Positions 41,771 through 50,431 of a DNA stretch of 64,000 nt are shown here, one piece after another. The position numbers were made by a program, and so were the translations under genes. The number at the start of each line of letters is the position of its first letter. The first letter of the stretch is position 1. The notes below the pieces were generated by a model. That model ran no database searches, was not told the origin of the DNA, and worked only from the letters and a program-made list of their open reading frames with translations. Origin of the DNA: Brevundimonas lutea (GTDB lineage Bacteria; Pseudomonadota; Alphaproteobacteria; Caulobacterales; Caulobacteraceae); assembly GCF_003704105.1 (NCBI RefSeq), contig NZ_QUOQ01000002.1, positions 682,001-746,000 on the forward strand, given 5' to 3'.

Positions 41771-42034
41771 TCAGCGCAACTGGCTGTCCTTGCTGCCCCG
41801 CCGGTTGATGCCGGCGATGACGACCCGACTGTCGCGGCCGGACTGGCAGGGAACACAGGTGGTGACGCCGGGCAGCGCCTTACGCCGCGCCTCGGGGATG
41901 GGGTCGCCGCATTCCACACAGTCTTCGGTTCCCTCGCCGGCGGGCATGCGGGCGCGGGCTGTGAGCACGCCGTCGAGGACGGTGTCGTCGATCTGATCCA
42001 GGACCGCGCCATCGCGGGTCCAGCCGCCGGCCAT
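41771..42034 (-). CDS. DksA/TraR-type zinc-finger protein
   Basis: An 87-aa protein with a DksA/TraR C4 finger (EDCVECGDPIPEARRKALPGVTTCVPC) and helical N-terminus (LDQIDDTVLDGVLTARARM), the size of TraR or YbiI. Such proteins bind RNA polymerase in its secondary channel. ATG 42034 fits the family; the frame is open to 42133. It lies immediately upstream of alkB. Confidence 0.85.
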   Translation of the reverse strand: MAGGWTRDGAVLDQIDDTVLDGVLTARARMPAGEGTEDCVECGDPIPEARRKALPGVTTCVPCQSGRDSRVVIAGINRRGSKDSQLR

Positions 42035-42159
42035 CGGGGAACTCCATGACTTGAATGGGGGGAGACGCTGGAGATGGGAATTCCCGCTAAGAAACCAAGC
42101 CTTACCGGTTGCAGGAATTTCCCGCGCTCCCACAACATCAAATTCCTCCGCTCCCTGGC

Positions 42160-42396
42160 CGAGGACGTGGATCGGCGGCTGACGGCGGCATGGCCCTGGG
42201 AAGCTCGAGCGGATCGGTGTCGGTTCGAGCTTCTGAAGCGGGCCTATGTCGAGGCCCGCTACTCCGACCAGTACGACGTGACGCCGGAGAATCTGCGGCG
42301 CTCACAGGGGCCGCGAGCCGGCTTTGGGACCTAGTGGCCGAGGCCTGCCGCGAGCGGATCGAGCGGCTCCGGGCAAAGGCCGGTTACGGCGCCTGA
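42160..42396 (+). pseudogene. Frameshifted HEPN-domain remnant
   Basis: One frame encodes FELLKRAYVEARYSDQYDVTPENLRR (about 42215-42310) and another continues LWDLVAEACRERIERL to a stop at 42396. Together they match the HEPN part of nucleotidyltransferase-HEPN proteins of alphaproteobacteria. The front part is missing and there is a frameshift at about 42305. Confidence 0.6.
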
Positions 42397-42728
42397 ACCC
42401 CGACGATCGGGGACGACGCAGCGAAATCTTCGAAGGGCTCGACGATTGGGAAGGCATGGACGTCTCTGAACCTCTCATGCGCGCGTCCGGGGCGCCCGCC
42501 CGATGCACTGAGAACGGGCCGGCGGTGGCGGTCCGCAGGCGGGTCCCGTGAGGGCGGCGGCGGAGCCGCCGGACTTCGGGGCGTCCGCGCCGCGGCTGGC
42601 GCGCGCCCTGATCGGGGCCGCATTCTGGCGAGGCTCGCCGAGCGACGCGGGCGCGCGCCTCCCGGAGTATGATGACAATCGGCCACGAGATGGCGCTGCC
42701 CGGCTCGGAATAGCGGGATGCCGAGCGG
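42397..42728. other. Intergenic region without a supported gene
   Basis: Only Arg/Pro/Ala-rich shadow frames are present. Nothing recognisable. Confidence 0.35.
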
Positions 42729-42863
42729 TCAGAAGAGGTAGCGAACGCGACCCGGCTGGTTCGGATAGCCCGCCACCACGGCGCTGCGCGGAACATTGAT
42801 CAGGGGTTTCACCTCGAGCCCCTGGAAGCGATAGCGCCGAACACGCCGGGCGTCCGGCGTCAT
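42729..42863 (-). CDS. Possible small protein (start uncertain)
   Basis: The minus frame ends LINVPRSAVVAGYPNQPGRVRYLF and upstream reads LLHVELTPSDLSALMTPDARR, which looks coding. The only ATG is at 42863 (44 aa). Coding character extends back to about 42960 without a standard start, so the gene may be longer or broken. No family was recognised. Confidence 0.35.
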   Translation of the reverse strand: MTPDARRVRRYRFQGLEVKPLINVPRSAVVAGYPNQPGRVRYLF

Positions 42864-43027
42864 CAGCGCGCTCAGGTCCGATGGGGTGAGCTCGACGTGC
42901 AGCAGCCGGAGCCCCTGGCGGCGGCGATGGTCAATGCCCTCGCGGATGCGATCACGAACCGGGTCCTCCGCGAGCGGGCCAGGGCTCGCCGTGGGGGCGT
43001 CGGATCGGAGGCGCGGGCCGGGCGCCG

Positions 43028-43357
43028 TCACGGAAGGAACTGGATTGTGCGGACGAAGGAGGCGGCGCCGGCGGGTGCGTCGGAGGTCTCTCCCTCTATC
43101 AGGGCGAGGGCGGCGTCGGCGAAGCCGAGCCCGGGGTGGCTGTCCCGGATAACCCGGCAATCCTCAGCCCGGTTGTCGGGCCCAACCGCACAGCTAAGTG
43201 TCACGGACACGTCGGCCAGGGGTTTCTTCGCCGGGCCGACGGCCGGAAGGTCTCGTTTCACGGCGCCGCCGACCGGGACCGGAGCTATTTCCACCGGAGC
43301 GGCGATCATGAGTGCGGCGGCGGCGAACAAGCTGATCACGGAGGTCTCCTTCGCCAT
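43028..43357 (-). CDS. Exported TonB C-terminal-like protein
   Basis: A 109-aa protein with signal peptide (SVISLFAAAALMIAAPVEIA) and a compact domain VTLSCAVGPDNRAEDCRVIRDSHPGLGFADAALALIEG, which resembles the TonB C-terminal fold found in small periplasmic proteins. The two Cys may form a disulfide. It has no N-terminal anchor plus Pro-rich spacer, so it is not a complete TonB. Confidence 0.6.
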   Translation of the reverse strand: MAKETSVISLFAAAALMIAAPVEIAPVPVGGAVKRDLPAVGPAKKPLADVSVTLSCAVGPDNRAEDCRVIRDSHPGLGFADAALALIEGETSDAPAGAASFVRTIQFLP

Positions 43358-43769
43358 TCGGAATGGTCACGCGCATCGATTGTTCCCTGAGTCCGGCGGG
43401 CGACGGGCGCCGGGGGCGGCATGCCATCTTGCGTCCTGGGCGAACCGTCAGGGCCTAGCTGCGCATGGGCGCACCCGGCAACCGCGGGTCCCGCCCGGGG
43501 CCGGGGCGTCACCATGGGCAAGCCTTCAGGCCAGAGCGATAGCCGCGCCCCCTTCGATCTGGGGGGTTGTGCCGTCCGGTCTTGCGCCGGGAGCAAGGGG
43601 CCCGAGATCTCGTCGGCAACGCGACGTGTGGTATGGTGTTAGCCAGGGCATGGCGCGTCGGAACATGATCGCTCGCGGAACCCGGCTGCGCCCCCGGCCG
43701 GTCGGACGTGGGACTTGCGAGATGTTGCGTGCCGCGGGGCACAGCCTGGACGCGAAGATGGAAACGAGT
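43358..43769. other. Intergenic region without a supported gene
   Basis: A plus-strand frame runs through it into the DUF5996 gene but has only shadow composition. The DUF5996 promoter probably lies near 43600-43740. Confidence 0.35.
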
Positions 43770-44714
43770 ATGAGCGGGACAGACGCGACGCTCTGGCCGG
43801 ACCTTACAAGTCCGACGCTGGACGAGACCGCGCGGACGCTGCAGCTCTGGAGCCAGATCGTCGGCAAGGTGCGGCTGCGATACACGCCCTGGGTCAACCA
43901 CTCCTGGCACGCGACCCTCTATGTGTCCGCGCGCGGTCTGACGACCTCGCTCTTCCACATCGGCGACCGGGCCGTCGAAATGGAGTTCGACGTCGTGGAC
44001 GGCGCGCTGGTGATCCGTGACGCGGCCGGGCCGGAGCGCCGGATCGCCCTTGTCGCGGGCGGCATCGCCGATTTCCATGCGCAGGTTCGTGGGGCTTTGG
44101 CCGAAATGGGGCTCGAAGTCACGATCGACGACCGACCCAACGAGATTCCGGACGCCGTCCCGTTTTCGCAGGACCGCGCGCCGCGGTCCTATGATCCGGC
44201 CGCCGCCGTCGCGCTGTGGCGAGCCCTGGTCCGTATCGATCGGGTGTTCAACGCCTTCAGGACCCGATTCCTCGGCAAGTCGAGCCCGGTCCATCTCTTC
44301 TGGGGCAGTTTCGATCTGGCGGTCACCCGCTTCTCGGGCCGACGCGCGCCCCCACACCCCGGCGGGATCCCGAACCTTCCCGACGCCGTGACGCGGGAGG
44401 CCTATTCGCATGAGGTGGCGAGCGCCGGCTTCTGGCCAGGAGGGGCGGGAATCGCGCCGTCCTTCTACGCCTACGCCTATCCCACGCCGGCGGGCTACGC
44501 CGAGGCGTCGATCCGGCCCGACGCCGCGCGCTTCGATACCAGCCTGGGTGAATTCCTCCTGCCCTATGAGGCCGTGCGCACGGCGCCGGATCCGGAGGCC
44601 ATGCTGCTGGACTTCCTGCAGTCGGCCTATGAGGCCGCCGCCGACCTTGCCGCGTGGGACCGTCACGCCCTGGATTGCGACCATGGGCGTCACGGGTCTC
44701 CGCGGAAGGTGTGA
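43770..44714 (+). CDS. DUF5996 family protein
   Basis: A 314-aa cytoplasmic protein of a widespread but uncharacterised family: LWPDLTSPTLDETARTLQLW, VGKVRLRYTPWVNHSWHATLYVSARGL, EMEFDVVDGALVI, LFWGSFDLAVTRFSGR and FYAYAYPTPAGY. The length is typical. ATG 43770 begins the conserved part; ATG 43758 is 4 codons upstream and the frame is open much further. Confidence 0.85.
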   Translation: MSGTDATLWPDLTSPTLDETARTLQLWSQIVGKVRLRYTPWVNHSWHATLYVSARGLTTSLFHIGDRAVEMEFDVVDGALVIRDAAGPERRIALVAGGIADFHAQVRGALAEMGLEVTIDDRPNEIPDAVPFSQDRAPRSYDPAAAVALWRALVRIDRVFNAFRTRFLGKSSPVHLFWGSFDLAVTRFSGRRAPPHPGGIPNLPDAVTREAYSHEVASAGFWPGGAGIAPSFYAYAYPTPAGYAEASIRPDAARFDTSLGEFLLPYEAVRTAPDPEAMLLDFLQSAYEAAADLAAWDRHALDCDHGRHGSPRKV

Positions 44715-44846
44715 CTGGCGGTCGGGGAGCGGCGTCGCCGTCGCGGGCGTCGGAGGCGGCGGTCGGGACACAGCTGACCGGCTTGGTCGCATCTGGGCGA
44801 CGGCCGGTCTCGATGAGATCCAGCGGAAAGACAGCCGTGTCTGCGA

Positions 44847-46202
44847 TCAATGGGGCGTCAGCGTTCGTTTCAGAAAGGCGAGGATTTGCGGCCAGGCGTC
44901 GATTTGAGCCCGTGCATTGGCTGAGGCCGAACCTCCCCCTCTGTCCAGTCCGACGATTGTCGGGGCCCAGCCGTCGCCGCTGACATCGTGCCCAGCGTCA
45001 GGATAGACTAGCAGGGTGGTGTCTAGCCCGGTTACATCGCGAGCCGCCGCAAGATTGCGGGCCATTTGGCCGGATTTCCACTCGCTGTCGGCGTCTCCGG
45101 CAACCAGCATGACCGGGCCCGGAAAGTCCTCGATGCGAATGCGTGCATCGGCCTCACGCTCGGGATGTGCCGCGCGTCCATCTTCGTGGATTTTCAGAAG
45201 ATCGGCGCCGGGCCCGGCCAGAAGGCCGTCGACGAAGCCGACATAGGGCATGAAGGGCAGGGGCCGACCCTCGAACGAGAAGGATGACCGGACACCTTCC
45301 GCCTCGATCGTCTCCAGTCCCCACCCCTCCCACACCAGGTCGGACGGGGCGATGGCGACGACTGAGGTGAGCCACGGGTATTTGCTGGCGGCGATCAGGG
45401 CGAACTCGGCGCCTTTGGACCCTCCAAACAGCGCGATGCGCTCGGCATCGACCTCCGGTCGCGTGCGCAGCCATTCGCGAAGTTCGGCGATCTGGTCGAT
45501 CCGGATATCGATGAAGCTGCCCGGAAGCTCGGCGATTGCCTTGGGCGGCGCATGCTCTCCCCAGTCGGGTGAGTAATACGGCAGGCCCACGACGGCATAG
45601 CCAAGCGACGCCAGCTTGGGTCCGAACCGCTCGCTAGCGCCCGTGCCGCCATCGGCGCCGTGGAGAACGACGACCACGGGGCGGGGCGTTCGGCCGGGGA
45701 GGCGGTAGAGCGTCGCCGAGGGAAACCCCGGGACGGCTTCGGTCATCACCTCGGCCAGGCCGCCGATCAGTTGCGTCGAGCCCTCCGCCACGACGATCCC
45801 GTCAATGCGCGCCGTCAGACGGACCTCGCCGCGTCTCCAGGTCTCCGGCGGGGTTCGATCCGACGGCGTCATCGACCAGAACAGGCCGGCGGCGTCGGCG
45901 CCCTCATAACTGCCTTCAACCGGGATCGCGGTGGCCAGATTCACCTCGCCATTTGGATCCGCGACGAAGCGGGCGCTGGACGCATAAAGGAGGGGCGGCC
46001 TGCCGAAGCGACGCTCGGCCGATATCTCCACGTCGGCGCCCGGCGCGACGGCGGCCAGACGGATCGTCACGGGCTGACCCTGGAGCACGGCTCCCGCCGG
46101 TTCGATCTGGAAGGATTGGGCGGCGGCCTGTCCTGCGGGCGCGAGAAGGGCGAGAGCCGCGACGGCCGCGACGCCGGGGGAGGCCCATGGTTTGCGGTGC
46201 AT
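44847..46202 (-). CDS. Exported BAAT/acyl-CoA thioesterase-like hydrolase
   Basis: A 451-aa secreted alpha/beta hydrolase: signal peptide to GQAAAQ, N-terminal immunoglobulin-like thioesterase domain (FQIEPAGAVLQGQPVTIRL, about 25-150) and a catalytic domain with GGSKGAEFAL (nucleophile Ser), VAGDADSEW (Asp) and YPDAGHDVS (His). BAAT-type enzymes hydrolyse or transfer acyl groups; bacterial substrates are unknown. ATG 46202 starts the signal peptide. Confidence 0.85.
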   Translation of the reverse strand: MHRKPWASPGVAAVAALALLAPAGQAAAQSFQIEPAGAVLQGQPVTIRLAAVAPGADVEISAERRFGRPPLLYASSARFVADPNGEVNLATAIPVEGSYEGADAAGLFWSMTPSDRTPPETWRRGEVRLTARIDGIVVAEGSTQLIGGLAEVMTEAVPGFPSATLYRLPGRTPRPVVVVLHGADGGTGASERFGPKLASLGYAVVGLPYYSPDWGEHAPPKAIAELPGSFIDIRIDQIAELREWLRTRPEVDAERIALFGGSKGAEFALIAASKYPWLTSVVAIAPSDLVWEGWGLETIEAEGVRSSFSFEGRPLPFMPYVGFVDGLLAGPGADLLKIHEDGRAAHPEREADARIRIEDFPGPVMLVAGDADSEWKSGQMARNLAAARDVTGLDTTLLVYPDAGHDVSGDGWAPTIVGLDRGGGSASANARAQIDAWPQILAFLKRTLTPH

Positions 46203-46251
46203 GCAAGCTCCTTGTCGGCGCATCAGCGCCGCGTTTCTGTGGAGGAAAGAG

Positions 46252-46473
46252 TCAGCCGGGCGGGGACCGCCAGTAGAAGAGATCGTCGACCGGTCGCCGG
46301 AAGACGAGCGCCAGGCGCATGGCGAGTTCGAGCGATGGCGCGTACCGGCCCGCCTCGAGGGAGATGATTGTCTGTCGGGTCACGCCCGCCGCCTTGGCCA
46401 GGGCTTCCTGGGTCATCTCGTCGTGGTCGAACCGCAGCCGCCGCAGATTATTTCCGATCGCGTGCTCAGCCAT
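46252..46473 (-). CDS. XRE-family regulator of an HTH/membrane-protein pair (copy 2)
   Basis: A 73-aa HTH-only protein (NNLRRLRFDHDEMTQEALAKAAGVTRQTIISLEAGRYAPSLELAMRLALVFRRPVDDLFYW). It closely parallels the one at 19926. It overlaps the membrane-protein gene by 8 bp. It probably represses its own operon through the palindromes at 47089-47123. Confidence 0.88.
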   Translation of the reverse strand: MAEHAIGNNLRRLRFDHDEMTQEALAKAAGVTRQTIISLEAGRYAPSLELAMRLALVFRRPVDDLFYWRSPPG

Positions 46474-47077
46474 CGGAGTCCTCCGGCCTGGACGCCCCCC
46501 AGTAGCCCTGGAGTTGGGTGGTGAACGCCACCACGCCGCTGATCAGGATGAGCACGACGAGCAGATTGCCGATGACGAAGGGAGTCAGCCGCTCCGTCAC
46601 CACGACCGGGGCGAAGCCGAGGGTCAGCAGCAGGACGACCAGCAGGCCAATGAGGCCTCCATATCCGGCGCGCGCTCCCCGGTTGGCCATTTCGGCGTCC
46701 CGCTCGTCGCGATCCATCGATCGGGGCCGCAGGATGACCCACCCTGCGGTCGCCCCGAGGATCAGGAGCCAGTTGTCGACGGCCAAGGTGTTTCCGCGGC
46801 CGACGTGGAGGTCCAGGCCGGAAAGCAGGGCGACGGAGAGATGGCTAGAGACAACCGACAGTGACGCCATCGCGTGCCAGGCCCGCCGCTCATACGGGCC
46901 CGGCTCGTCTCCGGTGACGGCGGCGCCGTGGTCCCAACGGCGGCGTGCCATGCCGGCCGCGGCAACCAGCAGTACGGCGCCGACCAGCCCGGGCCAGAGC
47001 GGCCACATCGCCCAGCTCCAGGCCAAGGCGCCGCCCAGACCCAAACCGCCGGCCATAACGAGGATAATCCGAAACAT
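46466..47077 (-). CDS. DUF2178-like membrane protein paired with XRE regulator (copy 2)
   Basis: A 203-aa protein with about six TM helices (RIILVMAGGLGLGGALAWSWAM, WPGLVGAVLLVAAAGM, NWLLILGATAGWVIL, YGGLIGLLVVLLLTLGF, FVIGNLLVVLILISGVVAF). A charged loop with SMDRDERDAEM is typical of DUF2178-type proteins. Role unknown. ATG 47077 sits 12 bp after the operator palindrome. Confidence 0.8.
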   Translation of the reverse strand: MFRIILVMAGGLGLGGALAWSWAMWPLWPGLVGAVLLVAAAGMARRRWDHGAAVTGDEPGPYERRAWHAMASLSVVSSHLSVALLSGLDLHVGRGNTLAVDNWLLILGATAGWVILRPRSMDRDERDAEMANRGARAGYGGLIGLLVVLLLTLGFAPVVVTERLTPFVIGNLLVVLILISGVVAFTTQLQGYWGASRPEDSDG

Positions 47078-47088
47078 AGTACTCCCCA

Positions 47089-47123
47089 CCAGACATAATG
47101 TCTGGTATAGCGTACATTATGTC
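47089..47123. promoter_or_regulatory. Two inverted operator-like sites for the XRE/membrane-protein operon
   Basis: A 17-bp palindrome CCAGACATAATGTCTGG (47089-47105) lies directly upstream of the operon. A second copy of its core, ACATTATGTC (47114-47123), follows 8 bp later and matches GACATTATGTC in 10 of 11 positions when the adjacent T is counted. Dyads at this spot are the usual binding sites of the short XRE repressors. Confidence 0.65.
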
Positions 47124-47198
47124 GCGTCAAGCGTACGGCCATGTCCGCTTTATGCGTGTGAGCCAGCTGCGAAAGATCTGGGCGCGGCGGCCGGCCCG

Positions 47199-47475
47199 TC
47201 AGGCCCAGGCGCCGGTCGCGACTTCCTCGCGGAATTCGAAGTCGCCATCGGTGGAGGCGCTCAGCTCGCGCCAAGCCATCAGTTCGGCCTGGAGGCTGTC
47301 GATCTTGCCCTGGACCAGACGCAGGGCGTCGGATCCGGCGGCCCAGCGCACCGGCGGGTTCGCCGCGTTCGCCAGGGCCACCAGGGCCTGGCCCAGCCGG
47401 GCCGGATCGCCGGCCTGGTTGCGGCTGCGGCCATCGTAGAAGCTCTTCAGGGCGGCGGACGGCTCGGAAACAGCC
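47199..47475 (-). pseudogene. C-terminal remnant of a short-chain dehydrogenase
   Basis: The frame encodes FYDGRSRNQAGDPARLGQAL and VRWAAGSDALRLVQGKIDSL through to a stop at 47199. This is the C-terminal about 85 residues of an SDR of the family that ends this way. The Rossmann core with TGxxxGIG and YxxxK is missing; upstream of about 47475 the frame is unrelated. Confidence 0.65.
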
Positions 47476-47748
47476 CAAGGGCGATAACTGACGCCGGGTG
47501 CCCAAGCATCGCGGAGCGCGGCATCAGACCAGTCGCCGCCGAGCAGGCTTTCGGGGCGCTGACAGGACCAGAGGCTTGTCGGGCCCGAGCGCATGCCGCC
47601 TTGATGCGCGTCACAGGCATCGCGAGCACAAAGCCGAGGTCGTGCTGTCGAGGGACCTGTTCGAGGCCGACGCGCGAGCCCGACGCCGAGAGAGCGGTTC
47701 GAGCCATCCGCCCCGACGGGATCGAACGTTAGCTGCGTCTGAACGGCT

Positions 47749-48366
47749 TTATGGCGGAGACCACCCGCCGGCGGCGATGAGCCCGCCCGCGGCACGGGCG
47801 ACATTCCAGAGCGAGTAGAGCAGGACGACGCCGAGGGCCCCGACCACCGCCGGCCGCCAGGACGCCAGGGCGGCCACGCCCGTGCCGCAGACGAAGATGG
47901 CGACCCCGATCCAGAGTCTCGGCGAGCGCGCCATCTCGGCGAAGCCGGGGTCGGCCGCCGCCAGCGCCATGACCAGCAGGGCCACGATCAGATTGGCGGC
48001 GAGGATGCAGGCGAAGATAAGCCGCCGGTGGGCCCAGAAATGCGCGTCGAGATCGATGCGCGCATTAGCCCCTTCGGCGGAGGTTCGGGGGAAGGTGATG
48101 CTGGCCGCGACATAGAAGGTCGCCGCGATGGCCAGGCCCATGACCAGAAGGGCCAAATTGTAGGGAGCGCCTCTGAGCAAGGCCCAGGCCTGGTTCCAGA
48201 AGGTGGTGATGTCGATCGCGACGAACAGCGCGAGCATCGGTGTGAGCAGACCGAAGCGGATGCGTTCCCGCTCGTGCAGGACACGGGCGAGCCCGCCGAC
48301 CAGTTCCGCCACCGAAAGGCCCAGCAGCAGCCCATAGAAGCTGAAGAAGAATTCGAAAGCGCTCAT
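47749..48366 (-). CDS. Integral membrane protein, unknown
   Basis: A 205-aa protein with five or six TM helices (FFFSFYGLLLGLSVAELVGGLA, LTPMLALFVAIDITTFW, YNLALLVMGLAIAATFYVAASI, RLIFACILAANLIVALLVMAL, WIGVAIFVCGTGVAALA). The VAELVGGLARVLHERERIRFG segment in the first loop is characteristic of a common, uncharacterised alphaproteobacterial family. It stands alone. Confidence 0.75.
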   Translation of the reverse strand: MSAFEFFFSFYGLLLGLSVAELVGGLARVLHERERIRFGLLTPMLALFVAIDITTFWNQAWALLRGAPYNLALLVMGLAIAATFYVAASITFPRTSAEGANARIDLDAHFWAHRRLIFACILAANLIVALLVMALAAADPGFAEMARSPRLWIGVAIFVCGTGVAALASWRPAVVGALGVVLLYSLWNVARAAGGLIAAGGWSPP

Positions 48367-48607
48367 AATCCCCCACCGTCGCTGTCCGCTTTACAGGGTC
48401 CGTCTCTTCGCGCCTATCCAGACCGCTGGGTTTCAGCCTGCTGCGGCTCAAGCGACCAACATCCGTCCGTTGGCGTCGCCGGCTTGCGGCGAGGCTTCTC
48501 GGCCTGACGGAGGGCGAGGCTCTTCCGTGCCGGATTGCTTCGGCTTCCAGCCGCCTGGAAGACGTTCGTGCGCTACACTGATCCGGCGACGCGCGGCGCG
48601 GACTCCG

Positions 48608-48793
48608 TCAGGTCTGTTGAGGCGCGCGTCCACACAACGGAACAATCGTACGCTCCGACGGGCCTGGGCCGCCGGTGAACCGCTCATCCAGGTCGCGCGC
48701 CGAGGCCAGCAGGGCGCGCGCCAGGTTCGGCGTGCCGATCTGCGCGGCCAGTCGACGGGCGGTCGCCGTGCGAATTCGTAGATCCGCGTCCAT
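48608..48793 (-). CDS. Small hypothetical protein
   Basis: A 61-aa protein (MDADLRIRTATARRLAAQIG, LARALLASARDLDERFTGG) with helical character. ATG 48793 was chosen; the frame is open to 48856. No ribosome site stands out and no family was recognised, so it may not be real. Confidence 0.4.
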   Translation of the reverse strand: MDADLRIRTATARRLAAQIGTPNLARALLASARDLDERFTGGPGPSERTIVPLCGRAPQQT

Positions 48794-48989
48794 TGTCACG
48801 GCCCTCCGCTGGGATGGTCGGACACTGTCGCTCGGCAAACGGTAACACGCCGTCACCGCGTCACGGCCCCAGCCGACAGGAAGAGGAATTTGCCCGAACT
48901 CAGGTCTTGATCCTCCAATCGAGCCCGTAGGCGTCGTTGAAGACCGGGGGCGTGCACCACGACCTCACCTCGGCCCTGTAAGATCGGGT

Positions 48990-49082
48990 TCAGGCTCCGG
49001 CGACCAGACGCCCGACGACCGCGCTCAGAGCGAAGATCACCGAGATGAGTCCAAGATAAGGTCCGGCGCGCTGAAGTTTCAT
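48990..49082 (-). CDS. Tiny single-TM protein
   Basis: A 30-aa protein (MKLQRAGPYLGLISVIFALS, AVVGRLVAGA) that is one membrane helix. GGAGGG lies 4 bases before the ATG. It is too short for standard callers. It lies just downstream of the glutaredoxin-MauE gene on the same strand. Confidence 0.5.
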   Translation of the reverse strand: MKLQRAGPYLGLISVIFALSAVVGRLVAGA

Positions 49083-49180
49083 TGTCCCTCCGGACGGCAC
49101 GCCCGGTGGCCGGGCCCGTTCCAGCAATGCGCCTCAGCGGCGTTCGGTCGCAGGCCCCGGGGCGTGGTGCGGTCGTGGCC

Positions 49181-49945
49181 CTACATCGCCATCGCCGGAT
49201 TGGCGCCCCGGAACGCCGTGACCAGCATCCACACCGCCATGGCGATCATCATCAGGTTCTCGGTCAGGGACAGGAAACCCAAGGGCACGTTGCTGTCTCC
49301 GCCGACGCAGGCGCATTTCAGTTCGCGCTTGTCGACATAGACGGCCTTGAACACGGAGATCGCCCCGATGCCGCCGATGATGAGGGCGACGGGCGCCGAC
49401 AGCCAGGTCAGGACGCCCGCGACCATCAGGGCCCCGGCGCCGAATTCGGCGAAGGGATAGATCTTGCCGTAGGGAATCCAGCGCTTGGCCAGCAGGTCGT
49501 AGTTCAGGAACATGGTCGAGAAGCTCTCGACGTTCTGGAGCTTCAGCATGCCCAGCACCATCATCGACAGGGCGATGAACCATTCGCCCGCGCGCACGGT
49601 CAGGGGCGCGCCATAGACGGTCAGGCTCAGCAGGGCGGCCATGACGGCGGTGGTTAGGAAGACGACCAGGACCGGGGTGTAGGTCGTCGCCTTGGGGTCG
49701 CGGACCTTGAGACCGAGGAAACGGCGCAGATCGTCGTGACCGCCGATCCGCCGTCCGTCGATGAAGACCTGGGGCGTGGTCTTGACCCCGTGCTCGGCCC
49801 TGAAGGCGTCGGTCTGCTCGCGCGTCGTCAGCCAGCGGTCGTCGACCTCGTAGCCCCGGCTCTTCAGCAGATGACGAGCCTTGAGCCCCCAGGGACAGGT
49901 GTGGTCGGGCATCACCATGCGGTGGATGGTGGCGGTCTTGGTCAT
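49181..49945 (-). CDS. Glutaredoxin-MauE/DoxX-like membrane fusion protein
   Basis: A 254-aa fusion. The N-terminal glutaredoxin domain (residues 3-80) has HTCPWGLKARHLL with CPWG as a one-Cys CxxC variant, plus KTTPQVFIDGRRIGGHDDL. It is followed by four TM helices of the MauE/DoxX type (TPVLVVFLTTAVMAALLSL, EWFIALSMMVLGMLKL, GAGALMVAGVLTWL, LTENLMMIAMAVWML) and a CACVGGDS loop. Such fusions probably pass electrons across the membrane or handle thiol-bound metal. Its promoter has MerR-type geometry, with the regulator gene divergent. Confidence 0.85.
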   Translation of the reverse strand: MTKTATIHRMVMPDHTCPWGLKARHLLKSRGYEVDDRWLTTREQTDAFRAEHGVKTTPQVFIDGRRIGGHDDLRRFLGLKVRDPKATTYTPVLVVFLTTAVMAALLSLTVYGAPLTVRAGEWFIALSMMVLGMLKLQNVESFSTMFLNYDLLAKRWIPYGKIYPFAEFGAGALMVAGVLTWLSAPVALIIGGIGAISVFKAVYVDKRELKCACVGGDSNVPLGFLSLTENLMMIAMAVWMLVTAFRGANPAMAM

Positions 49946-49981
49946 TGCAGCCTCCGTGATCTTCTCAATTCGAGGCCCTCA

Positions 49982-50012
49982 CCCTAAGTTCCGGACCGTG
50001 GTACGGAGTCAA
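49982..50012 (-). promoter_or_regulatory. MerR-type promoter with 19-bp spacer
   Basis: On the minus strand, TTGACT (50012-50007) and TTAGGG (49987-49982) are separated by 19 bp, the over-long spacing typical of MerR-activated promoters. The spacer holds an imperfect dyad, CTCCGTACC and GGTCCGGAA. It drives the glutaredoxin-MauE gene, and the MerR gene begins 3 bp away on the other strand. Confidence 0.75.
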
Positions 50013-50014
50013 GC

Positions 50015-50428
50015 ATGACCGAGCGGACGATCGCGGGCCTGGCCCGGGAGGGTGGTGTCGGCGTGGAGACGATCCGCTTCTATCAGCGGCGCGGCCTGAT
50101 GCCGACGCCGGGGCGATGGTCGCGCGACGGCGTCGGCGCGGGCATTCGTCGCTACGGCGAGGAGGACGTGCGCCGATTGAAGTTCATCCGCTCGGCCCAG
50201 ACGGCCGGGTTCACCCTGGAGCAGATCAAGGAACTGCTGTCGCTGGATGCGGGCGAGGATCGGGCGCGGGCCCGCGTGCTGGCGGCGGAGCGACTGGAGG
50301 CGCTGGACCGGACCATCGCCGATCTGGAGGCCGCGAGAGCGGCCCTGAGGCGGCTGGCGAGCGCCTGCGCCGTGAAGGACAGCGGACCGTGTCCGATCAT
50401 CGCCGCCTTCCAGGGAGAAACCGCCTGA
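50015..50428 (+). CDS. MerR-family regulator, CueR-like
   Basis: A 137-aa protein with winged HTH (IAGLAREGGVGVETIRFYQRRGLM, IRRYGEEDVRRLKFIRSAQTAGFTLEQIKELL), dimer helix and metal loop CAVKDSGPC (C118 and C126, seven residues between). That C-x7-C spacing is as in CueR (C112/C120), not MerR (x8), and no Cys equals MerR C82. This suggests Cu(I)/Ag(I) sensing. It is divergent from the gene it most likely activates. Confidence 0.88.
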   Translation: MTERTIAGLAREGGVGVETIRFYQRRGLMPTPGRWSRDGVGAGIRRYGEEDVRRLKFIRSAQTAGFTLEQIKELLSLDAGEDRARARVLAAERLEALDRTIADLEAARAALRRLASACAVKDSGPCPIIAAFQGETA

Positions 50429-50431
50429 GAC

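Noticed and set aside
42897-43769. 5' extension of the DUF5996 frame
   Set aside because: The extra 291 codons overlap opposite-strand coding and have no family match; the conserved part starts at 43770.
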